Shown: in pieces, positions 33,587-43,579 of the stretch
How the letters are laid out: every line of letters begins with the position of its first letter
Numbering within the stretch: position 1 is the first letter of the stretch
Assembly: GCF_005233515.1 (NCBI RefSeq)
Contig: NZ_QFZZ01000001.1
Coordinates: forward strand, 773,320-837,319
DNA length: 64,000 bases
Direction: 5' to 3'
From: Pseudomonas sp. CFBP13508
Lineage (GTDB): Bacteria; Pseudomonadota; Gammaproteobacteria; Pseudomonadales; Pseudomonadaceae
Notes under the pieces: generated by a model
The model's database searches: none
Seen by the model: the letters and a program-made list of their open reading frames with translations, nothing else
What the model was told of the DNA's origin: nothing
Translations under genes and position numbers: made by a program

Positions 33587-36061
33587 TCAGGCGCTGGCCT
33601 TTTCGATCCGATGATCGACGAAGAAAGGCTTGCCCCTGGCAACTCGATCCGAGGCCCGCGGCATGTTTACCGCTTGGGTTTCCTGCGGTTCGACGTACCA
33701 GTAGCAATGACTGACGGCGCGTGTGATACCGACGTAGGCAAGGCGCAGGATTTCGTCCTTTTGTGCAGTGTCGTATGGCTCGCTGTCGCCGGCTTTGCCT
33801 AATCCGGCCATGCGATAGACCTGATTCTTGTATGGAGAACTGGTCAGATGCTGGCAATCACCCAGCAGGAATACCGCATCAGCCTGCAAGCCTTTGGCGC
33901 TGTGATAGGTCAGTTGTTTCAACCGCCGCGCGTCGTAGGGTAAGCTCGAATCTACATTAAGTACAGGCTGAATATGCTTCTCTATCAATAACTTATCGCT
34001 GCTTTTTCGATAAAGCATCAAGATTGAATCGCCGCGCCGGTAATGCTCAGCCAGGCGCTGACCCAATGCTTCATCATCACGCTCAAGCACGTTGACCGGG
34101 TGAAGCGGCTTGGGCTCACCACTGGCCTTGGCCTTCTTGCCCGCTATCGCTGGAGCGGCACGGACAATATGTTCGGCGGCGTCGATGATGTGCTGGTGGC
34201 TGCGGTAGTTGTCACTGAGCATGACCCGCGTGGTGCTCGGTGAAGGGAATTCCTTGTTGAACTCCATGAAGTAGCTCGGCGAACTGCCGCGCCAGCCGTA
34301 AATCGATTGCCAGTCATCGCCGACGCACAGCAGCGACGACCGCTGCGCCCCTCGCCCGACATGCATGGCCGGGCCACGGCTGCGGATTTCATTGAGGCTG
34401 GCACGAATCCACGAAACGATCTGCGGAGAGACGTCCTGGAATTCGTCGATCATCAAATGCGCCATCGGCCGCAGCAACTCATCGCTGAGCAGCTTGAGGT
34501 TTTCCGGCGAGTGCTCGCTGAACAGCGCGAACATGCGGTTGTAGGTCATCACTGGCGGCTTCTGATCCAGCAAGTGATCTTCAAATGCGCGCCAGAACAG
34601 GCTCAGGGCTTCAAAGAAAAAGCGATCGGGATCGTCCTTGGCGAAGCTCATCCGACTGACCGCGTCCGGTACATCCAGGCCGAGGTTTTCGATAAAGCCT
34701 GCTGCGGCGACAAAACAATCCAGCAATGGCGCCGATGCCAGCTCGCCTTTGACCTTGTAATCGAAGCCTGGACCGGCGCTGGCATCTCCGGCCAACGTCG
34801 CAAGAACGCGCCTGGATGACTCGTAACTATCCATCCATATCAATGGCTTACGGCAGAAAGCTTGAAACAGGGTGCGCTTGACGGCCCACTCTGCACGGAC
34901 ACTCAGCTTGGCGTTGGGTCGGGTCAGCTGGGCGTTTTCCCTGGGATCAAAGCCGAGCACCACCCAGGCATCGAGGCTGGGAATATAGCCGTGAGCGTGG
35001 AACTTCGAACCATTGATTTCGAAGGCCTGCCGATTCGGTTCGATGCCTTTGATCGGCCACGCCCCTGCGCGAAACCACAGATCCTCAATCACATCGCAGA
35101 GTTCTTCATCGCGCTTGGCTGCGAGTTCGGTGACCGCCATGCGCTTCTGCACATCGGGGTGATCGCGTTCCAGTTCCTTTAATTGCAAACCCGCGCGGGA
35201 CAGCGGCTGGATCAACTGGCGGAAACGCTCATCGTCGGTGAACAGCCGGTGATAACAAGCATTAAGTTGCTGGCGCTGTGCGTCATTGATCCGCAGGTCA
35301 AACGGATTGCAGTCGACCTCCTCTGCGCCGCTTTGCGGGCGATCGCTGAGGTTCTCGAAGGCCTGCAAACGCTCGAAACCCGGCAGGCTGCGGACCATCG
35401 GCAGAATGCGTGAGTGGAAGGTTCTGACCAGCTCGCGGGCCTGCTTGAGGTTCAGCGGCTGGCCCCACAGCGTGAAGATTTCGATGAGTTTGTTGATGAA
35501 GTCCTTACGCGATTCGCGGGTGAAGGTCACCACGGTCATCGAATCCAGCTCAAAACCCAGATAATGGCTGAGCAACAGAATGCGCAGCACCAGCGTGGTC
35601 GACTTGCCGGCGCCGGCACCAGCCACCACCGAGGTGGACGGCGTATCGCTGAAGATCATTTTCCACTGCGCGGCGCTGGGCTGGGCGTGGGCCGGAAGCA
35701 AACGGGCGACGTCAGCTTTGATGCGCTTCTTCAGTTCCGCCGTCAGCGGCAGGCGCCAGTCATCGAACAGGTTGTTATCGACGCTGGGCGGCCGATGCTC
35801 GGTGTTGCGGCTGTCTCGAATGAGCAGAACCTGGCGGCCTTCCTCCAACCCCTCAAGCTTGCCCTCCTTGAAACCGTATTCGACGCCAGCGGTGTGGCCA
35901 CTGCGAAATCCGTCGGCTTGCCCGTGCAGCCACGACGCCCGGTGCTGGGCGCGCAGCTTGGTCAGACCGTGACCAAAGAATCGCGCGGCCAGACGTTTGA
36001 ACCAGGGCATCTCCGCCAGTGGACGAAGTTCAGGGGGAAGATCGGGGGTGTGTTGCGCCAC
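33587..36061 (-). CDS. UvrD/HelD-like superfamily 1 DNA helicase
   Basis: 824 residues from a GTG start with GGAG nine bases upstream. Helicase motifs in order: Walker A AGAGAGKST (147-155), TFTRESR (Ia), MIDEFQDV (II), GDDWQSIYGWRG (III), LSDNYRSHQHI (IV), YHSAKGLQADAVFL (V) and LAYVGITRA (VI). A large insert of about 350 residues separates motifs Ia and II and holds a strand-rich segment (HAHGYIPSLDAWVVLGFD) that could be a nuclease-like or DNA-binding module as in helicase IV. The first 80 residues are basic and helical. It likely translocates 3'-5' on single-stranded DNA in repair or restart; exact subfamily uncertain. Confidence 0.85.
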   Translation of the reverse strand: MAQHTPDLPPELRPLAEMPWFKRLAARFFGHGLTKLRAQHRASWLHGQADGFRSGHTAGVEYGFKEGKLEGLEEGRQVLLIRDSRNTEHRPPSVDNNLFDDWRLPLTAELKKRIKADVARLLPAHAQPSAAQWKMIFSDTPSTSVVAGAGAGKSTTLVLRILLLSHYLGFELDSMTVVTFTRESRKDFINKLIEIFTLWGQPLNLKQARELVRTFHSRILPMVRSLPGFERLQAFENLSDRPQSGAEEVDCNPFDLRINDAQRQQLNACYHRLFTDDERFRQLIQPLSRAGLQLKELERDHPDVQKRMAVTELAAKRDEELCDVIEDLWFRAGAWPIKGIEPNRQAFEINGSKFHAHGYIPSLDAWVVLGFDPRENAQLTRPNAKLSVRAEWAVKRTLFQAFCRKPLIWMDSYESSRRVLATLAGDASAGPGFDYKVKGELASAPLLDCFVAAAGFIENLGLDVPDAVSRMSFAKDDPDRFFFEALSLFWRAFEDHLLDQKPPVMTYNRMFALFSEHSPENLKLLSDELLRPMAHLMIDEFQDVSPQIVSWIRASLNEIRSRGPAMHVGRGAQRSSLLCVGDDWQSIYGWRGSSPSYFMEFNKEFPSPSTTRVMLSDNYRSHQHIIDAAEHIVRAAPAIAGKKAKASGEPKPLHPVNVLERDDEALGQRLAEHYRRGDSILMLYRKSSDKLLIEKHIQPVLNVDSSLPYDARRLKQLTYHSAKGLQADAVFLLGDCQHLTSSPYKNQVYRMAGLGKAGDSEPYDTAQKDEILRLAYVGITRAVSHCYWYVEPQETQAVNMPRASDRVARGKPFFVDHRIEKASA

Positions 36062-36318
36062 GCTGACGGACTCCAGGGTGTGAGGCTGTGGCGGCTATGG
36101 TGTCTGGATTTGCTGATGAGTTCTAGCGAAATGCTTACAGGTCATCGGTTTAGGCGACGAATTGAAAGTCGGATGAGACGATTTCGAGGCGCATTCCCAT
36201 CAAATAACCTGATCATGATGCGGCAGTTTTTGCGCTTTTTTTCGATGATTGCCTGATAGATGATCGTCGTCATCAACCACGGGGCTCGCCCCCTGACGAC
36301 CCTTATTAGGAGACGATC

Positions 36319-37014
36319 ATGCTTGAACTCAGACCCTTCAGCTCGCTGGGCGGCGCCCATCATGGCTGGCTGGACGCGCATCACCACTTTTCCTTTGCCG
36401 AATACTACGATCCGCAGCGGATGAGCTGGGGCAACCTGCGCGTGTGGAACGATGACATCATCGCTGCAGGCACCGGTTTCCCGCAGCATCCGCACCGCGA
36501 CATGGAAATCATCACTTACGTGCGAGAGGGTGCCATCACGCACCGGGACAATCTGGGCAACAAGGGCCGTACCGAAGCGGGCGACGTACAAGTGATGAGC
36601 GCCGGCACCGGCATCGCTCACAGCGAGTACAACCTGGAGGACAAGGAAACCAAGATCTTCCAGATCTGGATTCTGCCGACCGAAACCGGTGCGCCGCCGT
36701 CGTGGGGTGCCAAGCCGTTTCCCAAAGGCGAGCGTGAGGGTTTTGTGACGTTGGCCAGCGGCAAGGACGGCGACGATGAGAGCTTGCACATTCGCGCCAA
36801 TGCGCGTCTGGTCGCCGCGAACATCAAGGCCGGTGAAACCGCTGAGTACCGACTGGACGAGGGGCGTCGCGCCTATCTGGTTCCGGCCACCGGCGTGATC
36901 GAAGTCAATGGCTTGCGTGCCCAAGCGCGTGACGGCGTGGCGGTGGCACACGAGCAAGTGCTGACGGTCACGGCGATTGAAGACAGCGAGATCGTACTGG
37001 TCGACCTGGCTTGA
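36319..37014 (+). CDS. pirin family cupin protein
   Basis: 231 residues, two cupin domains. The metal site is complete in the first domain: His57 and His59 (HPHRD), His101 and Glu103 (GTGIAHSEYN). The second domain lacks ligands, as in typical pirins. Some bacterial pirins have quercetinase activity, others bind partner enzymes; this one cannot be assigned. A ribosome site (TAGGAGACG) precedes the ATG. The 257 bases upstream hold only its promoter region. Confidence 0.9.
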   Translation: MLELRPFSSLGGAHHGWLDAHHHFSFAEYYDPQRMSWGNLRVWNDDIIAAGTGFPQHPHRDMEIITYVREGAITHRDNLGNKGRTEAGDVQVMSAGTGIAHSEYNLEDKETKIFQIWILPTETGAPPSWGAKPFPKGEREGFVTLASGKDGDDESLHIRANARLVAANIKAGETAEYRLDEGRRAYLVPATGVIEVNGLRAQARDGVAVAHEQVLTVTAIEDSEIVLVDLA

Positions 37015-37027
37015 TCTGCAGGCAATA

Positions 37028-37058
37028 AAAAAGGGCAACCATTACGGTTGCCCTTTTT
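37028..37058. terminator. bidirectional intrinsic terminator
   Basis: Stem AAAAAGGGCAACC / GGTTGCCCTTTTT with loop ATTAC, between the convergent pirin and pgm genes. Confidence 0.93.
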
Positions 37059-37068
37059 CATGTGCGCA

Positions 37069-38715
37069 TTATTTGCTGGAAATGGCGCCATCCACCAAAG
37101 TTTGCGCTTCGGCCACCAGTTGTTTGAGGTGGTCGTCGCCGAGGAAGCTTTCGGCGTAGATCTTGTAGATATCCTCAGTGCCCGACGGACGCGCGGCGAA
37201 CCAGCCGTTCTCGGTCATGACTTTCAGACCACCAATGGCCTGATCGTTGCCCGGTGCGTGGCTGAGGATGCTCTGGATCTTTTCGCCCGCCAGCTCGGTC
37301 GAGGTGACCTGCTCCGGCGCCAGCTTGCTCAGCAATGCCTTCTGCTCAGGGTTGGCCTTGGCATCGACGCGTACCGAGAACGGTTCGCCCAGTTCATCGG
37401 TCAGGGCGCGGTAGGCCTGGCTTGGATCGCGTCCGGTGCGCGCCGTCATTTCGGCGGCGAGCAAGGCTGGAATCAGGCCATCCTTGTCGGTGCTCCATAC
37501 ACCGCCATCCTTGCGCAGGAACGAAGCGCCAGCACTCTCTTCACCGCCAAAACCCAGCGAGCCATCAAACAGGCCATCGGCGAACCATTTGAAACCGACC
37601 GGCACTTCGTACAGGCGACGGCCCAGGCGCTTGGCCACGCGGTCGATCAAACCGCTGCTGACCACGGTTTTGCCGACAGCAGCATCAGCGCGCCATTGCG
37701 GACGGTTCTGGAACAGGTAGTCGATGGATACCGCCAGATAGTTGTTCGGCGCAAGCAAACCACCGGACGGCGTGACGATGCCGTGGCGGTCGTGGTCAGG
37801 ATCGCAGGCAAACGCCACGTCGAAGCGCTCTTTCAGGCCGATCAGGCCCTGCATCGCGTGGCTGGACGACGGGTCCATACGGATTTGGCCGTCCCAATCG
37901 ACGGTCATGAAACGGAACGTTGAATCGACCTGTTTATTCACCACTTCCAGGTCGAGACGGTAGTGTTCGGCGATGGCCGACCAGTAGCGCACCCCTGCTC
38001 CGCCCAACGGATCAACACCCAGACGCAGCTTGGCGTCGCGGATGGCATCGAAGTCGATGACGTTGATCAGGTCGGCGACATAGGTGTTCAAGTAATCGTG
38101 ACGATGGGTGGTGCTGGCTTTGAGCGCTTGCTCGTAGCTGATGCGTTTGACCCCGGCCAGTTTGTTCGCCAGCAGCTCGTTGGCCTTGGCTTCGATCCAC
38201 TTGGTGATGTGGGTATCGGCCGGGCCACCGTTGGTTGGGTTGTATTTGTAGCCACCGCTCTGTGGCGGGTTGTGCGACGGCGTGATGACGATACCGTCCG
38301 CCAGGCCAGAGGTACGGCCGCGGTTGTAGCAGAGAATGGCGTGGGAAACTGCCGGGGTCGGCGTGTACTCATCGCCTTCGGCGATCATCACGGTGACGCC
38401 GTTGGCGGCGAGGACTTCCAGCGCGCTGGCGCCGGCCGGGGTCGACAATGCATGGGTGTCGATGCCGACGAACAGCGGGCCGGTGATGCCCTGGGCTTCG
38501 CGATACAGGCAGATCGCCTGGCTGATGGCCAGAACATGCCATTCGTTGAAACTCAAATCGAACGAACTGCCGCGGTGGCCGGAAGTGCCGAACGCAACTC
38601 GCTGGGTAGAAATCGATGCATCAGGCTGGCCGGTGTAATAGGCCGTAACCAGTCGCGGGATATCGACCAACAGTTCTGCCGGTGCCGGTTTGCCCGCAAA
38701 AGGACTGAGTGTCAT
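37069..38715 (-). CDS. pgm: phosphoglucomutase (alpha-D-glucose phosphate-specific)
   Basis: 548 residues, the length of the E. coli Pgm type. Marks: FGTSGHRGS (42-50), the active phosphoserine loop TPSHNP with Ser147, metal loop DPDHDRHG, and sugar-binding [10 protein letters not shown]. It interconverts glucose 1-phosphate and glucose 6-phosphate for glycogen, trehalose and surface polysaccharides in the cytoplasm. GAGG stands seven bases before the ATG. Single gene with its own terminator. Confidence 0.95.
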   Translation of the reverse strand: MTLSPFAGKPAPAELLVDIPRLVTAYYTGQPDASISTQRVAFGTSGHRGSSFDLSFNEWHVLAISQAICLYREAQGITGPLFVGIDTHALSTPAGASALEVLAANGVTVMIAEGDEYTPTPAVSHAILCYNRGRTSGLADGIVITPSHNPPQSGGYKYNPTNGGPADTHITKWIEAKANELLANKLAGVKRISYEQALKASTTHRHDYLNTYVADLINVIDFDAIRDAKLRLGVDPLGGAGVRYWSAIAEHYRLDLEVVNKQVDSTFRFMTVDWDGQIRMDPSSSHAMQGLIGLKERFDVAFACDPDHDRHGIVTPSGGLLAPNNYLAVSIDYLFQNRPQWRADAAVGKTVVSSGLIDRVAKRLGRRLYEVPVGFKWFADGLFDGSLGFGGEESAGASFLRKDGGVWSTDKDGLIPALLAAEMTARTGRDPSQAYRALTDELGEPFSVRVDAKANPEQKALLSKLAPEQVTSTELAGEKIQSILSHAPGNDQAIGGLKVMTENGWFAARPSGTEDIYKIYAESFLGDDHLKQLVAEAQTLVDGAISSK

Positions 38716-38823
38716 GCAAAAACCTCTGAAATCGGAGTGGTTCAGGAAATGCAGCGCAGTTTACTGGCAGTTTGACCACTGTGCGACGGGATGTATCCGA
38801 AACTCGCCCGATGTTTTTTAACG

Positions 38824-40224
38824 TTATTGACTGGGCGACAGGCGCAAGGCATCGCCGAGCAGGCCGATGACACTCGGCAAGTCGCGCTCGCCGTGGTTCA
38901 ACGCGCTTAAACGCAGATGATCCGAGTGCAACCCTTGCAGACTGAACAGCTCGCCGGGCGCCACGATGATCTGTTGCTTGAGCAGGCGGTGGAACACGTT
39001 AGCCATGTCGACCGGCCGTAACGAACGCACCCACACCGTCGCCCCGCCCTGCGGCTCGATGACATGCAGGGCATCGCCCAGACGCTCGCGCATTACCTGG
39101 ATCAACACCGCCCGCCGTTCGCCCAGCATTCGCCGCAACACGCATAAATGCTGATCAAGCCGCCCGCCATTCAACAGCCGGGCAATGGCCTTTTGGCGAA
39201 TGGGTGACAATCGAAACGCGCGCAGCAGAAAATGGCGCTGCAACGCCTCGCGCCAGTGACGCGACAAGACAAAACCGAATGGCGCTTCAGCGCCGATGAA
39301 TTTTTCGAAAGTGGAAAACACCAGCAGGCGATCAGGATCAAGCCAGGTTCGCAATCGCTGCGAACCATTGCGCTCGTCAAGCTCGCTGTAGCAGTCGTTT
39401 TCCAGCACCCAGACGCCATGTTGATTAAGCAACTGAGCGGTGGCCTGCTGATTTTCATGGGTGAGGCCGTTGCCTTGGGGCATGCTCAATACCGAAGACA
39501 ACAGAATCAAACGCACCGGCTCGTTCTGCAACAGTGATTCCAGCGTCGACAGATCGAGCACGCCTTCGGCCAGCAATGACCACTCGATCACGCGTACGCC
39601 GGACGATTCGAGCAGGCGCAATATCACCCAGTCGCAAGGCGATTCGACGATCACGGTGGCCTGGCGCAATTCAAGGACCGAAATCAGGATCTCCAGAACC
39701 CCGCGCAGATCAGCTCCGATGTAGATGTCATCGGCGTGCCAGAAATGCTCTGTGGAGCTGGTGTACCGAGCCGCCAGCGCAACCCGCAATTCCAGCTCAC
39801 CGCAAGGCTGTACGAATGTCTGTAGCTGACGCGGGTATTGACGCAAAAGCTCACGCTCCAATGTCAGCAACGGACTGTCCAGCGGCTGCAGCGAGGCCGG
39901 TTCGTCGGCGCTCAACACACACATCCCGGGACGTCTGGCGTTGACGTATACGGTCTCCAGCAAATCATTGCCGTTGCCGGGCGCATCCAGATGGAACAGC
40001 GCTTGCGCGTAATACCCGGATTTCGCTATGGAATAGACCCGGCCCTCCTTCTCCAGAAGCGAATAGGCGTACTGCACTGTCGAGATGGATACATTCAGCC
40101 GATCAGCCAGCTGACGCAGCGATGGCAGGCGCACCGTGGTGCTCCCCCCTGCATCATCAATCAGCATTGTCAGATATCGATAAACGGCTTGGTAAACGAA
40201 GTCATTGTCCCGCGCGCCTTTCAC
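38824..40224 (-). CDS. MocR/GntR-type regulator with aminotransferase-like domain
   Basis: 466 residues from GTG 40224, which has AGGA eight bases upstream; GTG 40242 is six codons longer. An N-terminal GntR winged helix (about 7-75: LPSLRQLADRLNVSISTVQ) is joined to a class I aminotransferase fold. The PLP lysine is Lys308 in FSTFEKFIGAEAPFGF, but the surrounding motif differs from the usual SFSKxxxPGLR, and ENDCYSEL replaces the common DDYDSEF. PLP- or aldehyde-sensing transcription regulator. It follows the unknown 488-residue gene by about 30-50 bases and is probably co-transcribed with it. Confidence 0.85.
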   Translation of the reverse strand: MKGARDNDFVYQAVYRYLTMLIDDAGGSTTVRLPSLRQLADRLNVSISTVQYAYSLLEKEGRVYSIAKSGYYAQALFHLDAPGNGNDLLETVYVNARRPGMCVLSADEPASLQPLDSPLLTLERELLRQYPRQLQTFVQPCGELELRVALAARYTSSTEHFWHADDIYIGADLRGVLEILISVLELRQATVIVESPCDWVILRLLESSGVRVIEWSLLAEGVLDLSTLESLLQNEPVRLILLSSVLSMPQGNGLTHENQQATAQLLNQHGVWVLENDCYSELDERNGSQRLRTWLDPDRLLVFSTFEKFIGAEAPFGFVLSRHWREALQRHFLLRAFRLSPIRQKAIARLLNGGRLDQHLCVLRRMLGERRAVLIQVMRERLGDALHVIEPQGGATVWVRSLRPVDMANVFHRLLKQQIIVAPGELFSLQGLHSDHLRLSALNHGERDLPSVIGLLGDALRLSPSQ

Positions 40225-40273
40225 AACCTTGTTCCTGTACACAGCGGTTCACAACCCACCTCCTGGCTCACGG

Positions 40274-41740
40274 TCAGCGTTCCGTCGACCGCTCGAATGG
40301 CGAGGCGGAACCCACCTCATCCGATCCCGCATCTTCCAAGACGCATTCGGCGGGTGCTTGAATCTGTACGGGGCCCATCGCGTAGAGACGGATCACCAGC
40401 CTCACCGGCAAACCGCTGACTTCCGTCAGCCACTTCAACACTTGCTCTGGCGCGTGCAAGCCCTGCATGGCGCGGTGCAGGTCGGGCATGGCGACGAGCA
40501 TGCCGGGGTGACAGTTGCGCAGGAACCGCTCGAGGCCTTTGCCGCTGTCGATGAATGGTGCGAACAACAGGCACGCCAACTGCGTTTCGTTCAATCCGAA
40601 ACCATTGCTCAGGTAATCCTCGGCAAGCGTGCGCAGCTGCTCTGGTCCGCCGGCGTTGTCGTAGCTGGACAGCAAGTGCTCGCAGACAGGCTCGGCAACC
40701 TGCTTTCGCCGCATGTCGGCCAGCGTGTGCCGGACGTAGTCGTCGATGCCCGCCTCATAGGCGCGCCCTTCGATGAACCGGGCGTACAAACCTCGCACAT
40801 GTGCCGAGATCAAAGGGTCAGCAAAAATCGCTTCGCCCTGGTACAGCGCCAGGTCGTCGGGTTCATAACCGAGAAATTCTCCCAGCAGTAGCCAACGATC
40901 TTCGATTTTGCCAACCATCATGTCGTTGATGTCGATAAAACTGGTACGTCGGCAGGCCTCGAACTCGCCTTCGGGGCACCAGGCAATGCGGTCACCTTCC
41001 GGGAGCAGCTCGCCATAGAAATTGTCACCAAGCCCGTCGAGCAGAGGAAACAGCGCTTCGAATCCGGCATTGACGTTGCCTGGCCCCGCTATCGCCACAC
41101 GCTGCATGGCGCGGTTCAGACCCTCGAGAAATTGCTGCTGACTGCCTTTGTTTTCAGTGCTGATCATGGCGTCGACACCATTGTTCCAACGGGCAATCTG
41201 GCTGTAGTACTCGGCCGTCGCCAGATAGGCTTCATCCCATAATTCAGGGGTTTCAAGCCAGGTGCGACAGTGCCCGACCAGCAGCAGATTGACGCGACTG
41301 GCCTCACGCCCCTCATCGCTGACAGGCGTGCGATGGTCGAACGGCAGCACCTCGCGGTTATCGACCATCAGCACTTCGACCCGCGGATCGTCATAAAGAA
41401 ACAGCGCGCTGTAGCTGCGATGCAGGTTCTGCAGGGCGACCGGGCTGTCGCCATTCCAGCGCAGGGAGGCCACGCGCAGCTGGAAAGTCGCCGGGGCGCG
41501 GCCGGCAATGGTCAGTTGCGCCGCCCGAAGCAGGGCCAGGGTGTAACAGCTGTCACGCAGGCCGGACTGATGCACCAGCACCTTGAACTGCCCGATGTTT
41601 TCCATGCCGCCAGCGGCCACCACCAGGCGCTGTATCAGCAACTGCAATGCCGTGCGCTCGGCTCGGGAAAAGAAACTCAGCAGACGCTGCAATACTTGCT
41701 GATAGACATAATTCATTGCCTGATCATGGATCGTGCTCAT
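40274..41740 (-). CDS. unknown 488-residue cytoplasmic protein paired with a MocR regulator
   Basis: No signal peptide or membrane segment; mixed alpha/beta with the N-terminal 45 residues helical (NYVYQQVLQRLLSFF) and a C-terminal helical half (about 290-460). Visible but unassigned motifs are YDDPRVEVLMVDNREV (about 117-132), VGHCRTW, AWCPEGEFEACRRTSFIDIN (about 268-287, with two cysteines) and GFGLNETQLA. ATG 41740 is the upstream start but its ribosome site is weak. It directly precedes the MocR gene on the same strand and has a 546-base free region ahead of it. I do not recognise the family and assign no function. Confidence 0.75.
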   Translation of the reverse strand: MSTIHDQAMNYVYQQVLQRLLSFFSRAERTALQLLIQRLVVAAGGMENIGQFKVLVHQSGLRDSCYTLALLRAAQLTIAGRAPATFQLRVASLRWNGDSPVALQNLHRSYSALFLYDDPRVEVLMVDNREVLPFDHRTPVSDEGREASRVNLLLVGHCRTWLETPELWDEAYLATAEYYSQIARWNNGVDAMISTENKGSQQQFLEGLNRAMQRVAIAGPGNVNAGFEALFPLLDGLGDNFYGELLPEGDRIAWCPEGEFEACRRTSFIDINDMMVGKIEDRWLLLGEFLGYEPDDLALYQGEAIFADPLISAHVRGLYARFIEGRAYEAGIDDYVRHTLADMRRKQVAEPVCEHLLSSYDNAGGPEQLRTLAEDYLSNGFGLNETQLACLLFAPFIDSGKGLERFLRNCHPGMLVAMPDLHRAMQGLHAPEQVLKWLTEVSGLPVRLVIRLYAMGPVQIQAPAECVLEDAGSDEVGSASPFERSTER

Positions 41741-42242
41741 CGGTATTTACCCGGTATCAAAAGTTTCATGCCGCGCAGACATGACAATGAGCGCGCGACA
41801 ATTGGATCAATAAGTAATAGACGCTGAAATGCTAACACTTACAAAGTTGTAGTTATTTGAAACACTTGACCTGAAAAAATTCTCCCAGATGCCAAGCGTG
41901 GCGCTCAACCGCCCGTAATCATTGACCTTTTGCCATCCACAAATGATCTGAGGAAACTTCCCACAACGTCCCACGACAAATCATTACAAGAAAAGGAGAA
42001 GCAACTTCCGAAACGCCCTACAGCAATTAAACAGAAATTGACGAAGCCAGCCGAGCCAGCCATTTGATATTGCCTTGGACAAATTGAATGCACAGCCATA
42101 GCTCATTCCTTGAGATGAAAGTAATCATTCAATTATCAGTGCTTATAGTGTGATTAGAAGATACAGATGGGGAGCAAAAACCAGTTCAGTTGCTGAATTG
42201 GTCAACGCTTCGTGGCGGGCAGGATCGGTTTGGGACGGGAAA
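41741..42242. other. long gene-free, comparatively A/T-rich region
   Basis: About 500 bases between the divergently placed unknown gene and the terminator of mexS. The only ORF (64 codons, minus, 41905-42099) has atypical composition and no ribosome site. The composition is lower in GC than the flanks. It must hold the promoter of the 488-residue gene; a small RNA is possible but I see no convincing promoter-terminator pair. Confidence 0.45.
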
Positions 42243-42274
42243 ATAAACAAAAGAGTCCGTGGGGCCACGGACTC
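42243..42274 (-). terminator. intrinsic terminator after mexS
   Basis: Stem AGAGTCCGTG / CACGGACTCT with a four-base loop, followed on the minus strand by TTTGTTTATT, twelve bases after the mexS stop. Confidence 0.9.
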
Positions 42275-42286
42275 TGTTTAGCTGGC

Positions 42287-43309
42287 TTACGCAGGTTCGA
42301 CTTGCAGGGCGACCCGCTCGCGGCACGGGCATTCATCCATGTAGCGATGTGCTTCGACGAACTCGTTGAACGGGAATACACGAGTCTTGAGCGGCAGGAG
42401 CACGCGGTCAGCGGTCAACTGGTTGATGTCACGCAGAGCACGTTGCAGAGCGACGTGATCCTGGACAATGCCCAGCTCCGGCTTGCCGGTGAAGTTGCCG
42501 ATGCAGTGCACGAAGAACTGGATGTTCTTCTGGAACGCTGCGCACGCCGGGAACGGAGTCTGATTGCCGCCCTGCAGGCCGTACAGAACCAGACTGCCGC
42601 GTGGCGCCAGCACATCGCCGAGCAACGACATCTGCGGACCGCCAAGACCATCGAATACCACATCGACGCCGCGGTTGTCGGTGATCTTGTTGATGCGCAT
42701 CAACAGATCTTCCTCTTCGGTGACGATGACCTTCTCCGCACCAAGGGACAGCAGGTACTCGCGCTCCTCGGCCGACTTGGTCGCGGCGATCACTCGCACA
42801 CCCAGCGCTTTACCAAGCTGGACAAACGACGGGCCGGCGCAGTGGCTGGCGTCAGTCACCAGCGCAAATTGACCGGGTTTGACCCGCGCCAGATCGGCAT
42901 AGGCAAAGTAGGCGATCAGCAGCGGCGTGTAATGCACGCTCGCTTCGATCGGGCTGAGCACATCCGGGTAGCGGGTCAGCGCGGTGCGCGGCAGAACGAT
43001 CGACTCGCCGTACACCGGATAATCGTTCGGACTTTCAGCCGGAAAACTGGCTACCTTGTCGCCGACGGACAGGTCGTCGACATCAGCGCCCACCGCAGTA
43101 ACCACCCCAGCCATTTCATGACCGAGACCCGAAGGCAGACGTGCCTGGGACGACGCCAGATTCTGGCGCCACAGGGTGTCGTACCAACTGATGCCGATTG
43201 CCTCGACACGCACCTGCACTTCGCCAGGACCTGGCTGAGCAGCCGCATGCTCTTCGCATTTGAGCACCTCGGCCGGACCAAACTTGTGAAAACGGATCGT
43301 GCGGGACAT
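42287..43309 (-). CDS. mexS: MexS, zinc-independent MDR oxidoreductase
   Basis: 340 residues, medium-chain dehydrogenase/quinone oxidoreductase fold: N-terminal GHEMAGVVTAVG (about 64-75) and nucleotide-binding half with TDASHCAGPSFVQLGKALG. It lacks the structural zinc cysteines. The sequence and its divergent position beside mexT identify it as MexS, whose loss in P. aeruginosa switches on MexT-dependent efflux, probably by accumulation of an electrophile it normally detoxifies. ATG 43309 (MSRTIRFHKFG) has GAGG six bases upstream; longer ORF starts lie in the shared promoter region. Regulated by MexT in the model species. Confidence 0.88.
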   Translation of the reverse strand: MSRTIRFHKFGPAEVLKCEEHAAAQPGPGEVQVRVEAIGISWYDTLWRQNLASSQARLPSGLGHEMAGVVTAVGADVDDLSVGDKVASFPAESPNDYPVYGESIVLPRTALTRYPDVLSPIEASVHYTPLLIAYFAYADLARVKPGQFALVTDASHCAGPSFVQLGKALGVRVIAATKSAEEREYLLSLGAEKVIVTEEEDLLMRINKITDNRGVDVVFDGLGGPQMSLLGDVLAPRGSLVLYGLQGGNQTPFPACAAFQKNIQFFVHCIGNFTGKPELGIVQDHVALQRALRDINQLTADRVLLPLKTRVFPFNEFVEAHRYMDECPCRERVALQVEPA

Positions 43310-43406
43310 CGCAAACCTCGTCAAAGTAACCTCTAATGCCATGAACTCTATCTGGGCTTTTGACCCAAGACCATCAGTGGCTATTAATAGTCGACATGCC
43401 TGTCAT

Positions 43407-43419
43407 TGATTCCGCATCA
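43407..43419. promoter_or_regulatory. candidate MexT-type operator in the mexS-mexT gap
   Basis: TGATTCCGCATCA, a 13-base dyad (TGAT/ATCA) that matches 10 of 13 positions of the dyad upstream of mexE (48036-48048, TCATTCCGAATGA). It lies 97 bases from the mexS start. Function is inferred from recurrence and context only. Confidence 0.4.
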
Positions 43420-43579
43420 AGGGCGGCATTGGCAAATTCCATGAAAAAAGGCCTGCCACCGTCGCAGTAAAGCTGAATTTTCCGGTGCAGAGTACCAGCC
43501 TTTCCCCGTAAGATTCATGCCGGCCATTGTTCTCATATGGCCGCCCTCGTCAAGTTTGATGACTCTGCCAGGACTCCAG

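Noticed and set aside
41905..42099. 64-codon minus-strand ORF in the gap before mexS
   Set aside because: No ribosome site, atypical codon use, no recognisable sequence; most likely chance in A/T-richer DNA.
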